A stretch of 64,000 nucleotides of DNA from Nonomuraea corallina. GTDB lineage: Bacteria; Actinomycetota; Actinomycetes; Streptosporangiales; Streptosporangiaceae. Within the stretch, counting starts at the first letter, position 1. The number at the start of each line of letters is the position of its first letter. The notes beneath the pieces were generated by a model, which worked only from the letters and a program-made list of their open reading frames with translations, had not been told where the DNA came from and did no database searches. Positions 42,968 to 51,288 of the stretch are shown here, in pieces. The position numbers and the translations under genes were made by a program. The stretch is taken from NCBI RefSeq assembly GCF_027620315.1, contig NZ_JAPNNL010000004.1:38732-102731 (forward strand), read 5' to 3'.

Positions 42968-43441
42968 TCAGTTGAGCTGCCAGATGGCGAAGTTGAGCGC
43001 GCCCGCGTAGGTGACCCAGAGCAGGTAGGGCGCCATCAGCAGCGCGGCCGGCCGCCTGATCCGCCACATCGCGGCGATGGTCGCCGCGATCGTGACCCAC
43101 AGCAGGCAGATCTCGGCGAAGGCGACGCCGTACCAGCCGGCGGCGAAGAACAGCGGGGTCCAGGCGGCGTTGAGGACCAGCTGGATCGCGTAGAGGGTCA
43201 TCGCGGGCGACCAGCCGCGTGCCGTCCAGGTGAGCCAGCCGGCCACGGCGATCAGGATGTACAGCACCGTCCAGGCGGGCCCGAACAGCCACTGCGGCGG
43301 CGCCCACGCCGGGCGCCGCAGCGACAGGTACTCGGCGGCGGAGTCTGACGCGGACAGCGACCCGAGGACGGCGACCAGCGCCACGACCACCAGGAAGACC
43401 GGCAGCGCGACCCAGCGGCGCGGAGTGGAAGTGACGACCAT
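42968..43441 (-). CDS. TspO/MBR family membrane protein
   Basis: A 157-aa protein with five membrane helices, and the TspO hallmark RRPAWAPPQWLFGPAWTVLY between helices 1 and 2. The typical Trp/Asn-rich cavity residues follow (NAAWTPLFF, LNFAIWQLN at the end). TspO proteins bind tetrapyrroles and take part in stress responses. It converges with the dehydrogenase gene, 25 bp away. Confidence 0.88.
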   Translation of the reverse strand: MVVTSTPRRWVALPVFLVVVALVAVLGSLSASDSAAEYLSLRRPAWAPPQWLFGPAWTVLYILIAVAGWLTWTARGWSPAMTLYAIQLVLNAAWTPLFFAAGWYGVAFAEICLLWVTIAATIAAMWRIRRPAALLMAPYLLWVTYAGALNFAIWQLN

Positions 43442-43480
43442 GCGCTTCCCGTGCCCGGTGATCCGGCCGGTAACCCGGGG

Positions 43481-45340
43481 TCACGGGCCGAGATGGAACG
43501 GCAGGAGGCAGACGGGCACGTCGGACCGCTCCCTCAGCGCGGCGGCCAGCAGGCTGCCCCGCTGGTTGTGCAGGATCCGGAAGCGGAAGTGCCGGGGTTC
43601 CAGGATGGGGATGAGGACGATGGTCCAGTTGCCCGATTCGTCCGCCCGGCGGATGTAGTCGAGCAGCGGGTGGATCACCGTTCGGGCGGGGTTGACGATG
43701 ATCTCCAGCGGGACCCCGGGATCCCACCGGGCCCAGTCCTCCCGCAGTGAGCGCCGCGACTCCTCGGTGAAGCGGACCGACACGAGCACGATCTCGCCGC
43801 CGAGTGCCATGGCGGCGCTCACGCTCCGTTCGGTCGCGGCGTCGATCCCGGTCACGGGAATGATGATCTTCTTGCCGGGATGGACGGCGGCGGGCGGCCG
43901 CGCGGGCCTGACCGGCACGGCGCCGATCTCCAGCTCGGCGGCCACCTCCCCGTAGTAGCGCTCGATCCGGGTGAACAGGAGCATGAGCACCGGGATGACG
44001 ACGGCGACCGCCCAGGCGCCCTCGGTGAACTTCGACACCAGCAGCACCAGCGCGGCCACGGAGGTGAGCACCGCCCCCGTGCCGTTGAGCAGCGCGTCGC
44101 GCCGCCAGGCGGGCGGGCGCAGCCGGCGCCAGTGCTTGACCATGCCGCCCTGGCTCACGGTGAACCCGATGAAGACGCCGATGGCGAACATGGGGATGAG
44201 CCGCTGGGTGTCGCCGTCCACCGCGATCAGCAGCAGGGCGGCCAGCAGCCCCGCCGCCGCGACGCCGTACCGGTAGACGGGCCGTTCGGTGCGCAGCGCG
44301 AACAGCGAGGGCAGCCGCCGGTCCTTGGCCAGCAGGCTCAGCAGGACCGGCAGGCCGCCGAAGCTGGTGTTGGCGGCCAGGCCGAGGCCGAGCGCGACCA
44401 CGACGTTGGTCGCGTAGAACGCCCAGCCGGTCCCGTACGAGCCCGCCACGAGCTGGGCCAGGATGGTGACGCCCTCGCGGGGCACCACCTGGTCCCTGCG
44501 GATGAGCACGGCCAGGCCGACGAGCAGGGTGGCGAGCAGCACGCCGAGCATCAGCTCGGTGCGCTGGGCGCGCTTGACGCGCGGCTTGCGGAACATGGGC
44601 ACGCCGTTGGCGATGGCCTCGATCCCGGTCAGCGAGGAGCAGCCGGAGGAGAAGGCCCGCAGGAGGAGCATCACGGTCAGCGCCTCGGTGGCGACGATCT
44701 GCTCCGGCGTCCCGACCGTGGCGGCGGGCCCGGACCGCGCCAGGCCGACCACCACGACGCCGAGGACCGACAGCACGAACAGTGCCATGGGCACCATGAG
44801 GAACCGCGCGCTGTCGGACACCCCGAACAGGTTGATGACCGTCAGCAGCACCACCCCGGCCAGACAGGTCTCCACCAGGTACGGCCGCAGCACGGGGAAC
44901 GCCGAGGCCAGGTTGGCGGCAGCCGCCGCGAGGCTGACCGCGATGGTCAGCACGTAGTCCACGACCAGGGCCGCGGCGGCCAGCAGGCTCGCCCGGCGGC
45001 CCAGCTCCTCCTTGGCGACCCCGTACGAGCCGCCGCCGTCGGGGTGGGCGGCGATGACCTGCCGGTAGGAGAAGACGAGGATCAGCAGCAGGACCGCGAT
45101 GGCGATCGTGATCGGCAGGGTCAGCGCCACGGCGGCGGCCCCGGCCCCGGCCAGGACGAGCGCGGCTGCCTCCGGCCCGTAGGCGACCGAGCTGAGGGCG
45201 TCCAGCGACAGCGCCGACAGTCCTTGCAAGCTGGTCAGGCGCCGCTTGTCACCCTCACCGTGGCGCAGTTGCAGCCGCCGCCCGCTGAGCGGCGACCTTC
45301 TGATCTTCGCCGGGTCCTGCTGATAGCGCACCGTCGTCAT
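43481..45340 (-). CDS. KimA/APC-superfamily transporter with cytoplasmic C-terminal domain
   Basis: A 619-aa permease with about twelve membrane helices and a C-terminal alpha/beta domain (from about residue 480; KKIIIPVTGIDAATERSVS) like a universal-stress fold. The first helix block SLDALSSVAYGPEAAALVLA and GIEAIANGVPMFR are typical of KimA-like potassium importers and related amino-acid permeases. KimA-type proteins are controlled by c-di-AMP in other bacteria, and the gene directly upstream on this strand has a c-di-AMP riboswitch. ATG 45340 begins MTTVRYQQDPAK. A strong hairpin terminator separates it from the CHAP gene. Confidence 0.8.
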   Translation of the reverse strand: MTTVRYQQDPAKIRRSPLSGRRLQLRHGEGDKRRLTSLQGLSALSLDALSSVAYGPEAAALVLAGAGAAAVALTLPITIAIAVLLLILVFSYRQVIAAHPDGGGSYGVAKEELGRRASLLAAAALVVDYVLTIAVSLAAAAANLASAFPVLRPYLVETCLAGVVLLTVINLFGVSDSARFLMVPMALFVLSVLGVVVVGLARSGPAATVGTPEQIVATEALTVMLLLRAFSSGCSSLTGIEAIANGVPMFRKPRVKRAQRTELMLGVLLATLLVGLAVLIRRDQVVPREGVTILAQLVAGSYGTGWAFYATNVVVALGLGLAANTSFGGLPVLLSLLAKDRRLPSLFALRTERPVYRYGVAAAGLLAALLLIAVDGDTQRLIPMFAIGVFIGFTVSQGGMVKHWRRLRPPAWRRDALLNGTGAVLTSVAALVLLVSKFTEGAWAVAVVIPVLMLLFTRIERYYGEVAAELEIGAVPVRPARPPAAVHPGKKIIIPVTGIDAATERSVSAAMALGGEIVLVSVRFTEESRRSLREDWARWDPGVPLEIIVNPARTVIHPLLDYIRRADESGNWTIVLIPILEPRHFRFRILHNQRGSLLAAALRERSDVPVCLLPFHLGP

Positions 45341-45443
45341 GTCGCACGTGCTTTCACCTCCTGGGTTTCCCCGGGAGGCGTCGCCGGGCACGCCAAGCCG
45401 TCGTCAAGAGCGGGTCCGGACGTCACCTCGGGCCTGCGGACGA

Positions 45444-45480
45444 CGGCGATCCGGTCAGGAAAGACCTGACCGGATCGCCG
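45444..45480 (-). terminator. perfect 16-bp hairpin after CHAP gene
   Basis: cggcgatccggtcagg and its exact reverse complement, separated by a five-base loop (aaaga). It lies 25 bp past the CHAP stop codon and before the transporter start, so it should end riboswitch-controlled transcription. No long U tract follows, as is common in GC-rich genomes. Confidence 0.8.
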
Positions 45481-45504
45481 GGTGCGTCAGCGCGGCCGGG
45501 CCGC

Positions 45505-46176
45505 TCAGGCGGCCTTGTACTCGGGGTAGCCGTAGCCGGTCACCTGCGAGACGGGCCGGATGCGCTCCTCGACCATGCCGTTGCCGGTGTTGCCTTCGAT
45601 CGTGGTGATCGTGCCGTCACCGTTGTCCTTCTTCACCAGGCCGACGTGGTCGACGGCGCTGATGCTCTTGCTGCCGCCCCAGTCGAAGAAGACGACGCTG
45701 CCGGGCTTGGCCTCGGTGCCCCAGCGGCCGTTGTCCTTGAACCACTGGGCGTGGGTGACGGTGTAGGCGTCCCAGCCGACGGTGGACCGGGCGCCGGCCT
45801 GCTCGCCGACCCAGGACACGAACATCGCGCACCACGGGGCGTTGGCGTACAGCTCGGGCGTGCCGCCGCCGTCGCGGGCGAGGGTCTCGGCCGCACGCGG
45901 CGAGGACATGTACCACTGGTGGAACTTGGTGCCGCCGCCGGCGGCGTTCTCCTTGACGCCGATCTGCGACTCGGCGACCTGGAGGATCCTCTGCGCGGTC
46001 ACGGCGGTGGCCGGGCTCTGCTGCTGCGCGGCGGGCTGCGGCTGGGCCGGCGTGGCCGTCGCGGCCGCGACCGGGAGGGCCGAGGTGCCGGCGAACGCGG
46101 CGCCCAGGGCCACGGCCGCGGTCACGGCCTGGCGGGCGGCGTGCTTGGGCAGGCGTTCGAGGATGTGCTTGACCAT
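45505..46176 (-). CDS. secreted CHAP-domain peptidoglycan hydrolase
   Basis: A 223-aa secreted protein. It has an N-terminal signal peptide (VTAAVALGAAFAGTSALPVAAA, given here as its first half VTAAVALGAAFAG) and a Pro/Gln/Ala linker. The CHAP domain has the catalytic Cys in NAPWCAMFVSWV, His in AVDHVGLV and the acidic partner in TIEGNTGNG. It should cleave peptidoglycan peptides outside the cell. Its mRNA leader is a c-di-AMP riboswitch, and the ribosome site AAGGAG follows the riboswitch directly. This is the expected arrangement for actinobacterial cell-wall hydrolases. Confidence 0.88.
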   Translation of the reverse strand: MVKHILERLPKHAARQAVTAAVALGAAFAGTSALPVAAATATPAQPQPAAQQQSPATAVTAQRILQVAESQIGVKENAAGGGTKFHQWYMSSPRAAETLARDGGGTPELYANAPWCAMFVSWVGEQAGARSTVGWDAYTVTHAQWFKDNGRWGTEAKPGSVVFFDWGGSKSISAVDHVGLVKKDNGDGTITTIEGNTGNGMVEERIRPVSQVTGYGYPEYKAA

Positions 46177-46188
46177 GCTTGGGGTTTG

Positions 46189-46336
46189 CTCCTTGCTTCC
46201 ATGCCGCCTACCGGGTTAGCTGACGGGTTCGGGCGTGGAAGTGCCCTACGGTCGCTCATGGGTAAAGAGCGTCCGATTCACCCCAGAGAAACGTGGGTTC
46301 CCGGTTCCGCCTGGAAGCGGATTCGGCGGCCGCGCC
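46189..46336 (-). ncRNA. c-di-AMP riboswitch (ydaO/yuaA type)
   Basis: Read on the minus strand, the leader of the CHAP gene contains the conserved blocks of the ydaO/yuaA family. These are gccgccgaatccgc at its start, ggcggaaccgggaaccc, then ggggtgaatc, gagcgaccgtagg, and finally cgaacccgtcagctaacc followed by ggtaggcggcatggaag. It ends next to AAGGAG and the ATG at 46176, which fits control by c-di-AMP. The type is known to precede cell-wall hydrolase genes in actinobacteria. Boundaries are approximate. Confidence 0.85.
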
Positions 46337-46551
46337 GCATTCCTGCGGACTTGCGCATGCGGGCGCGGTCTCGGCAATACATCGGCAACGCGCGGGTTCT
46401 TACGTCAAAGCGCTGCTCAAGCGCGTGCCATCTACGTTTTCCAAGGTAATAGCCGGGCAAGAAGCGAGGCAAGTCACGCTGTGGTGCCCGGGCCGGGATC
46501 CTCGACGGCATAGGGGTTTCCGGGCGAATTTTTTACCTTTGGGCAGGTTTG
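46337..46551. other. promoter region of riboswitch transcript
   Basis: This 215-bp gap should hold the promoter of the riboswitch-CHAP transcript. TTGACG occurs on the minus strand at 46408-46403 at a suitable distance, but the -10 is unclear (CGATGT). A weak inverted repeat (46453-46492) could be the terminator of the upstream transporter gene. Confidence 0.35.
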
Positions 46552-47838
46552 TCAGAGGTATCGGAACCACAGATACGGCGCCACCAGGGTCACGGTGACC
46601 ACCGTGACGATCAACCCGTACTTGGTGAACTCCCAGAAGCTGATCGGCGTGCCGTTGCGCGCCGCGATGCCCAGCACCACCACGTTCGCCGCCGCGCCCA
46701 CCGCCGTGGCGTTGCCGCCCAGGTCGGCGCCGAACGCCAGCGCCCACCACAGCACCTGCGCCGACTCGCCGCCGTTCGCCGCGACGAGCTCGTCTACGAT
46801 CGGACTCATCGTGGCCACGTACGGGATGTTGTCCACGATCGCCGAGAGCACCGCCGAACCGCCCAGCAACCCCATCGTCGCCACGTCGAGCCGGCCCGTC
46901 GTGGCCTCGACCGCGGCCGAGGAGATCTGCTCGATGACCCCGGTGTGGACGAGCGCGCCGACCATGACGAACAGCCCGGCGAAGAACACCAGCGTCGGCC
47001 ACTCCACCTCGGCCAGCGACTCCTCCGCGGTCACCCTGGTGGCCGCCACCAGCACCCCCGCGCCCAGCAGCGCGACCACCGACGGCGAGTAGTGGAGCAC
47101 CGGGTGCAGCACGAAGGCCGTCAGCACGAGCGCCAGCACGGCCAGCGACTGCCACAGCAGCCGCCGGTCGGCGATCGCCTCCTTCTCGTTCAGCGCCATG
47201 ACCTCGGCCGCCCGGGCGGGGTCGTACCGGAACGACCGCCCCCACATCAGCCAGCACAGGCCCACGAACACCACCATCAGCACGACCACCATCGGCGCCA
47301 TGTGCACGAGGAAGTCGTTGAAGCTCAGCCCGCCCCGGCTGGCGATGATGATGTTGGGCGGATCGCCCACCAGCGTCGAGGCGCCGCCGATGTTGGAGGC
47401 CAGCGCCTCCGCGATCAGGAAGGGAATCGGCGACACGGCCAGCCGCTCGCACACCAGGAACGTCACCGGCGCGATCAGCAGCACCGTGGTCACGTTGTCC
47501 AGCAGCGCGGAGGCCCCCGCGGTGATCAGCACCAGCAGGACCATCAGCCGGAAGGGCCGTCCCTGGGCGCGTTTGGCCGCCCAGATGGCCAGGTACTCGA
47601 ACAGGCCGGTATGTTTCAGCACCCCGACGATGATCATCATGCCGAGCAGCAGGAAGATGACGTTCCAGTCGATCCCGGAATGCTCGGAGAAGAACGCCGC
47701 CCGGGCGTCCGTGGCGTGGATCAGCAGCATGATCCCGGCCCCGCCGAGCGCCGCCGCCACCCGCGGCACCTTCTCGGTGGCGATCAGCGCATAGGCGGCG
47801 AGGAACACCGCCACGCTCGCCCAGGCGACCAGGGTCAT
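46552..47838 (-). CDS. ArsB/NhaD (IT superfamily) ion transporter
   Basis: A 428-aa membrane protein with ten to twelve helices. The duplicated re-entrant motifs of the IT superfamily are visible: ASALLDNVTTVLLIAPVTF and ASNIGGASTLVGDPPNIIIA in the first half, and AIVDNIPYVATMSPIV with ADLGGNATAVGAAANVV in the second. This fits an NhaD-like Na+/H+ antiporter or an ArsB-like anion carrier; the substrate cannot be fixed. It is coupled to the CBS gene upstream (ATGA). Confidence 0.82.
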   Translation of the reverse strand: MTLVAWASVAVFLAAYALIATEKVPRVAAALGGAGIMLLIHATDARAAFFSEHSGIDWNVIFLLLGMMIIVGVLKHTGLFEYLAIWAAKRAQGRPFRLMVLLVLITAGASALLDNVTTVLLIAPVTFLVCERLAVSPIPFLIAEALASNIGGASTLVGDPPNIIIASRGGLSFNDFLVHMAPMVVVLMVVFVGLCWLMWGRSFRYDPARAAEVMALNEKEAIADRRLLWQSLAVLALVLTAFVLHPVLHYSPSVVALLGAGVLVAATRVTAEESLAEVEWPTLVFFAGLFVMVGALVHTGVIEQISSAAVEATTGRLDVATMGLLGGSAVLSAIVDNIPYVATMSPIVDELVAANGGESAQVLWWALAFGADLGGNATAVGAAANVVVLGIAARNGTPISFWEFTKYGLIVTVVTVTLVAPYLWFRYL

Positions 47839-48272
47839 GTGCCGAGCATCCTGTCGAGCAGCCGCTCCAGCGTGACCGCGCCCAGCAGGCGCCCGTCCTC
47901 GACGATCGCGACCAGCGGGGTGCGGGTGCGGGCCATCAGCGCCGACATCTCCAGCACGGTCGCGTCGGGGTCGGTGACCGGCAGCTCGCGCCGGTCACGC
48001 GGCAGCGCCTCACGGACCGTACGACCGCCCAGCGCCTCCATGAACGTGTCGGCGTGCGCCTCGTCCACCACCCGCGCCAGCGCCGGATCGTCCGCGATGT
48101 AGCGGGGCACGGCCAGCCGCAGCGCCTCGGTGCCCGACAAGATGGTGAACGTCTCGTCACCCTGGACGATCAGGCCGGGCAGATCCTGCTCGGCCATCAG
48201 CCGGGCCGCGTCGAGGATCGGCGTCTCCAAAGTGACCACGGGATAGTCGGCGACAAGGTCTCTGGCGCGCAT
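47835..48272 (-). CDS. CBS-domain pair protein
   Basis: A 145-aa protein of two tandem CBS motifs. The first runs MRARDLVADYPVVTLETP to LPGLIVQGDETFTIL, the second RELPVTDPDATVLEMSALM to RTPLVAIVEDGRLLGAVTL. CBS pairs bind adenine nucleotides (including c-di-AMP in some proteins) and often gate transporters. ATG 48272 follows AAGGATG; the upstream 23 codons are unlikely to be translated. Its stop overlaps the transporter ATG, so it is the likely regulator of that protein. Confidence 0.85.
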   Translation of the reverse strand: MRARDLVADYPVVTLETPILDAARLMAEQDLPGLIVQGDETFTILSGTEALRLAVPRYIADDPALARVVDEAHADTFMEALGGRTVREALPRDRRELPVTDPDATVLEMSALMARTRTPLVAIVEDGRLLGAVTLERLLDRMLGT

Positions 48273-48407
48273 GGGGGCACATCCTTCTGCTCGTACGGAT
48301 GAGGACCTGCCGACCAGACTTCCCGGCTCACCAGCGGACAACCTATCAACACGATCGCCCCGGATGCCTGTGCGGCTCAGGTAACTCGATCACACCCTCC
48401 CACGTCG

Positions 48408-50507
48408 TCACCGGACGTCGCCCGTCCGGACGGTGACCGTCGCGGAGTCCGGCACGGCCGCGAAGGTGAGCGTCAGCCGCCGCCCGGTCCCGGCCGAGAG
48501 CAGGGCCGGCGGGCGTCCCGTGACCTCCGGCACCGGACGGTCCCAGGTGACGGTCAGCCCGGTCAGGTCGCGGCGCGGGTCCGACACGGTGACCGTGGCC
48601 GAGCCGTCGCCGCGCTCGGTGACGAGCACCGCGCAGGGGCCGGACGCCGACAACGGGCCGGCCGAGCCCGGCTGCCAGAAGTTGACCGCCGTCACCCCCG
48701 CCGACGGGACGTGCACGCCCTGCTGGGAAGCCGTGTTGGCGAGCGTCCGCGCCCACCCCGGGTCGGCGGCGCGCGCCCTGGTCGCCTCCAGCGTGGCGTT
48801 CGGCAGCAGCAGGTAGGCGTAGCGGGCGGCGTCCGGGTCCAGGCCGTGATCGAGCCAGAGCGTGACGTACGGGCGTGCCGCCCCGCCGCCCGCCCGGTGC
48901 TCCCGCAGGCGGTGCAGCCCACCGCCGTCGCGCACGACGTAGCCGCCGTGGCCCGCCAGGTGCGCCCAGCCGTCCTCGTCGTGCACGGTGAGCAGCGCGG
49001 CGCTGCGCCGGTTGTCCACGATCGTCTCCACCGGCGCGCCGTCCCCACCGGAGATGCCCGCGCCCAGGCAGACCACCGCGTCGTCGAGGAAGAACCACGA
49101 CTTGAACGCCTCCACCGTGGACTCCAGCCCGCGCAGATGGTGGCCGACCGTCGCGTAACGGCCGTCGGTGGCGCCGCCCACCCAGCGGAACGGCGGGCAC
49201 GCGCCGCCCCACGCCTCGCCCGCGCCGTCCGGCAGCCGCCGGGTGGAGACCGTCGTGCCGGGCAGCCGGTAGGGGTCCACGGTGGCCCAGAACCCGTCGG
49301 CGTAGTGGGCGGCATGGCCCTCGCCCCACCAGTAGAGCATCCCGGAGCCGGTGTGCCAGCCGCGCAGGTTCTCGCCGTTGCCGTGCTCGTAGTGGGCGAT
49401 CCGGTCGGAGGACATGCTGAGCGCCGCGCACCAGCCCGGCGCGCGGTGCACCGCGCGGGCGCTCATCGGGAACAGCCGGTGCCCCGGCGGCTGCGCGCCG
49501 CGCCCCTCCATCAGGGGCCGCCAGCGGCGGCGCTCCTCCGGCGTGGCGGTGACGGCCAGGCGCCGCACCGCGCGGGCCAGCCGGCGGGCCCTGACCTCGC
49601 CTCCCGCCGCGCTCCTGCCGATCCCCCGGCCGCTGACCAGGTCCATGACGTGACCGGCATGCACGAACGGGGCGAACGACCGCTCCACACTGTCGTAGAC
49701 CACCTGCCGGTTCGGGTCGGTGACCTGCCACGGGGTGCCGCGCAGCACCGCGAAGAGCGTGGCCAGCCCTTCCAGCAGCACCAGACCGTACCCACCCTGG
49801 TAGGGCACGGTGCCGTGCTGGAGGAACGAGCCGTCCCGGTAGAAGCCATCGCCTTCCGTGACGTACCGGAAGACCGGCGTCAGCGAACGCACGGCCAGGT
49901 CCGCCCGCGCCGCGTCCCCGCCGAGCACCGCGCGCAGCAGCGTCACCAGGCACAGGTCCACCCGGTTCGCGGCGGTGCTGGTGCCGCTGTAGTCGCGTAG
50001 CCGGCCCGGCGGGACGAAGTGGTCGACGGCCTCACCCAACGCCGTCGCCGGCCGCCCCGACAGGCCGACGAGGACGGCGGCGTCCAGCAGTCTCGCCGGC
50101 GCGCCGATCTCCCAGTGCCACCAGTTGCCCACCGGCTCCGCGCCGGCCGCGTACACGTGCCGCCGGAAGTGGTCGACGCCGGACGCCACGCCGGCGCGCA
50201 GCCCCGCGTCGCCGCTCACGACGTACGCCCGCGCCATCGCGAGCAGCCGCCCGGGGGTCTCGCTCAAGGACGGGTACGGCAGATCCGGCCAGAGGTGACC
50301 ATCGGTGGGCGCCATCGCAGCCAGGTGCCGCCGGGCCGCGCGCACCGGGTGCGCCGGATCGACCGTGACCTCCCGCCACCGCCGCCGCACCGCCGCGAAC
50401 GCGCCCGGATCGTACGGTCTCCGCGCGACCGGCCCGGCCCCGGCCTCGGGAACGGCCGCGGCCACCACTCCCAGCCGCAGCACCGCCCGCCTCGACCACC
50501 CCGCCAC
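48408..50507 (-). CDS. secreted polysaccharide lyase family 8 enzyme
   Basis: A 699-aa exported lyase. A twin-arginine-like signal (SRRAVLRLGVVAAAV) starts the protein. The PL8 catalytic parts are clear: the alpha-toroid with NWWHWEIG (Asn, Trp) and the His/Tyr site in DGSFLQHGTVPYQGGYG, then the beta-sandwich domains. PL8 enzymes cleave hyaluronan, chondroitin or xanthan side chains; which one is not evident. It stands alone, with no sugar transporter or hydrolase beside it. GTG 50507 is the likely start. Confidence 0.87.
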   Translation of the reverse strand: MAGWSRRAVLRLGVVAAAVPEAGAGPVARRPYDPGAFAAVRRRWREVTVDPAHPVRAARRHLAAMAPTDGHLWPDLPYPSLSETPGRLLAMARAYVVSGDAGLRAGVASGVDHFRRHVYAAGAEPVGNWWHWEIGAPARLLDAAVLVGLSGRPATALGEAVDHFVPPGRLRDYSGTSTAANRVDLCLVTLLRAVLGGDAARADLAVRSLTPVFRYVTEGDGFYRDGSFLQHGTVPYQGGYGLVLLEGLATLFAVLRGTPWQVTDPNRQVVYDSVERSFAPFVHAGHVMDLVSGRGIGRSAAGGEVRARRLARAVRRLAVTATPEERRRWRPLMEGRGAQPPGHRLFPMSARAVHRAPGWCAALSMSSDRIAHYEHGNGENLRGWHTGSGMLYWWGEGHAAHYADGFWATVDPYRLPGTTVSTRRLPDGAGEAWGGACPPFRWVGGATDGRYATVGHHLRGLESTVEAFKSWFFLDDAVVCLGAGISGGDGAPVETIVDNRRSAALLTVHDEDGWAHLAGHGGYVVRDGGGLHRLREHRAGGGAARPYVTLWLDHGLDPDAARYAYLLLPNATLEATRARAADPGWARTLANTASQQGVHVPSAGVTAVNFWQPGSAGPLSASGPCAVLVTERGDGSATVTVSDPRRDLTGLTVTWDRPVPEVTGRPPALLSAGTGRRLTLTFAAVPDSATVTVRTGDVR

Positions 50508-50550
50508 GAACGGATTATCACACCCCGCCGCCCCGCCTCCCGGACCGCGA

Positions 50551-50638
50551 GAGGTTGCCGTGAGGTTGTCGCGAGGTTGTCGCGAGGTTGCCGCGAGGTT
50601 GCCGTGAGGTTGTTTCGGGGTTGTCGCGAGGTTGCCGG
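50551..50638. repeat. eight 11-bp tandem repeats (gaggttgyygy-type)
   Basis: Eight consecutive 11-bp units such as gaggttgtcgc and gaggttgccgt fill the gap between the polysaccharide lyase start and the response-regulator stop. The period is close to one DNA turn. No protein function is apparent. Confidence 0.9.
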
Positions 50639-50649
50639 GGCGGGGTGGG

Positions 50650-51288
50650 TCAGGCGTCCAGGTAGTGGAGGACGGCGGCGACGCGGCGGTCGACGCGGTC
50701 GGCCGGGGACAGGTCGAGCTTGGCGAAGATGCTGCGGATGTGCTTGTGCACGGCGCCTTCGGTGACCACCAGCCGTTCGGCGATGGCGGCGTTGCCCAGG
50801 CCCTCGGCCATGGCCGCCAGCACCTCCAGCTCCCTGCTGGTGAGCCGGTCCAGCGGCCCGTCGCGGCGGGTGAAGAGCTGGCCCACCACCTCCGGGTCGA
50901 TGGCGGTGCCGCCCGCCGCGACCCGCTCCAGCGCGCTCATGAACTCGCCGACCCTGCCCACCCGCTCCTTCAGCAGGTAGCCGATCCCGTTCGCGCCGCC
51001 GGCCAGCAGCTCGGTGGCGAACGCCTGCTCCACGTACGCCGACAGCACCAGCACCGCCAGCTTCGGATGCAGCCGCCTGGCCTCGACCGCCGCTCTGATG
51101 CCCTCGTCCGTGTGGGTGGGCGGCATGCGGACGTCCACCACGGCGACGTCCGGCTGATGCTCCGCCACCGCCTTCATGAACGCGTCCGGGTCCGGCACGG
51201 CCGCCGCCACCTCAAACCCCTCACCGCTCAGCAGCAGCGCCAGCCCCTCGCGCAACAGGGCGTCGTCCTCCGCGATCACGACACGCAC
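50650..51288 (-). CDS. NarL/LuxR-type response regulator
   Basis: A 212-aa response regulator: receiver with VVIAEDDALLREG, the phosphoacceptor Asp in VAVVDVRMPPTHTDEG, and LLKERVG; then the GerE domain LTSRELEVLAAMAEGLGNAAIA. GTG 51288 lies inside the kinase gene's end, a 13-bp overlap. The TDEG insert after the Asp is typical of this actinobacterial subgroup. Confidence 0.93.
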   Translation of the reverse strand: MRVVIAEDDALLREGLALLLSGEGFEVAAAVPDPDAFMKAVAEHQPDVAVVDVRMPPTHTDEGIRAAVEARRLHPKLAVLVLSAYVEQAFATELLAGGANGIGYLLKERVGRVGEFMSALERVAAGGTAIDPEVVGQLFTRRDGPLDRLTSRELEVLAAMAEGLGNAAIAERLVVTEGAVHKHIRSIFAKLDLSPADRVDRRVAAVLHYLDA

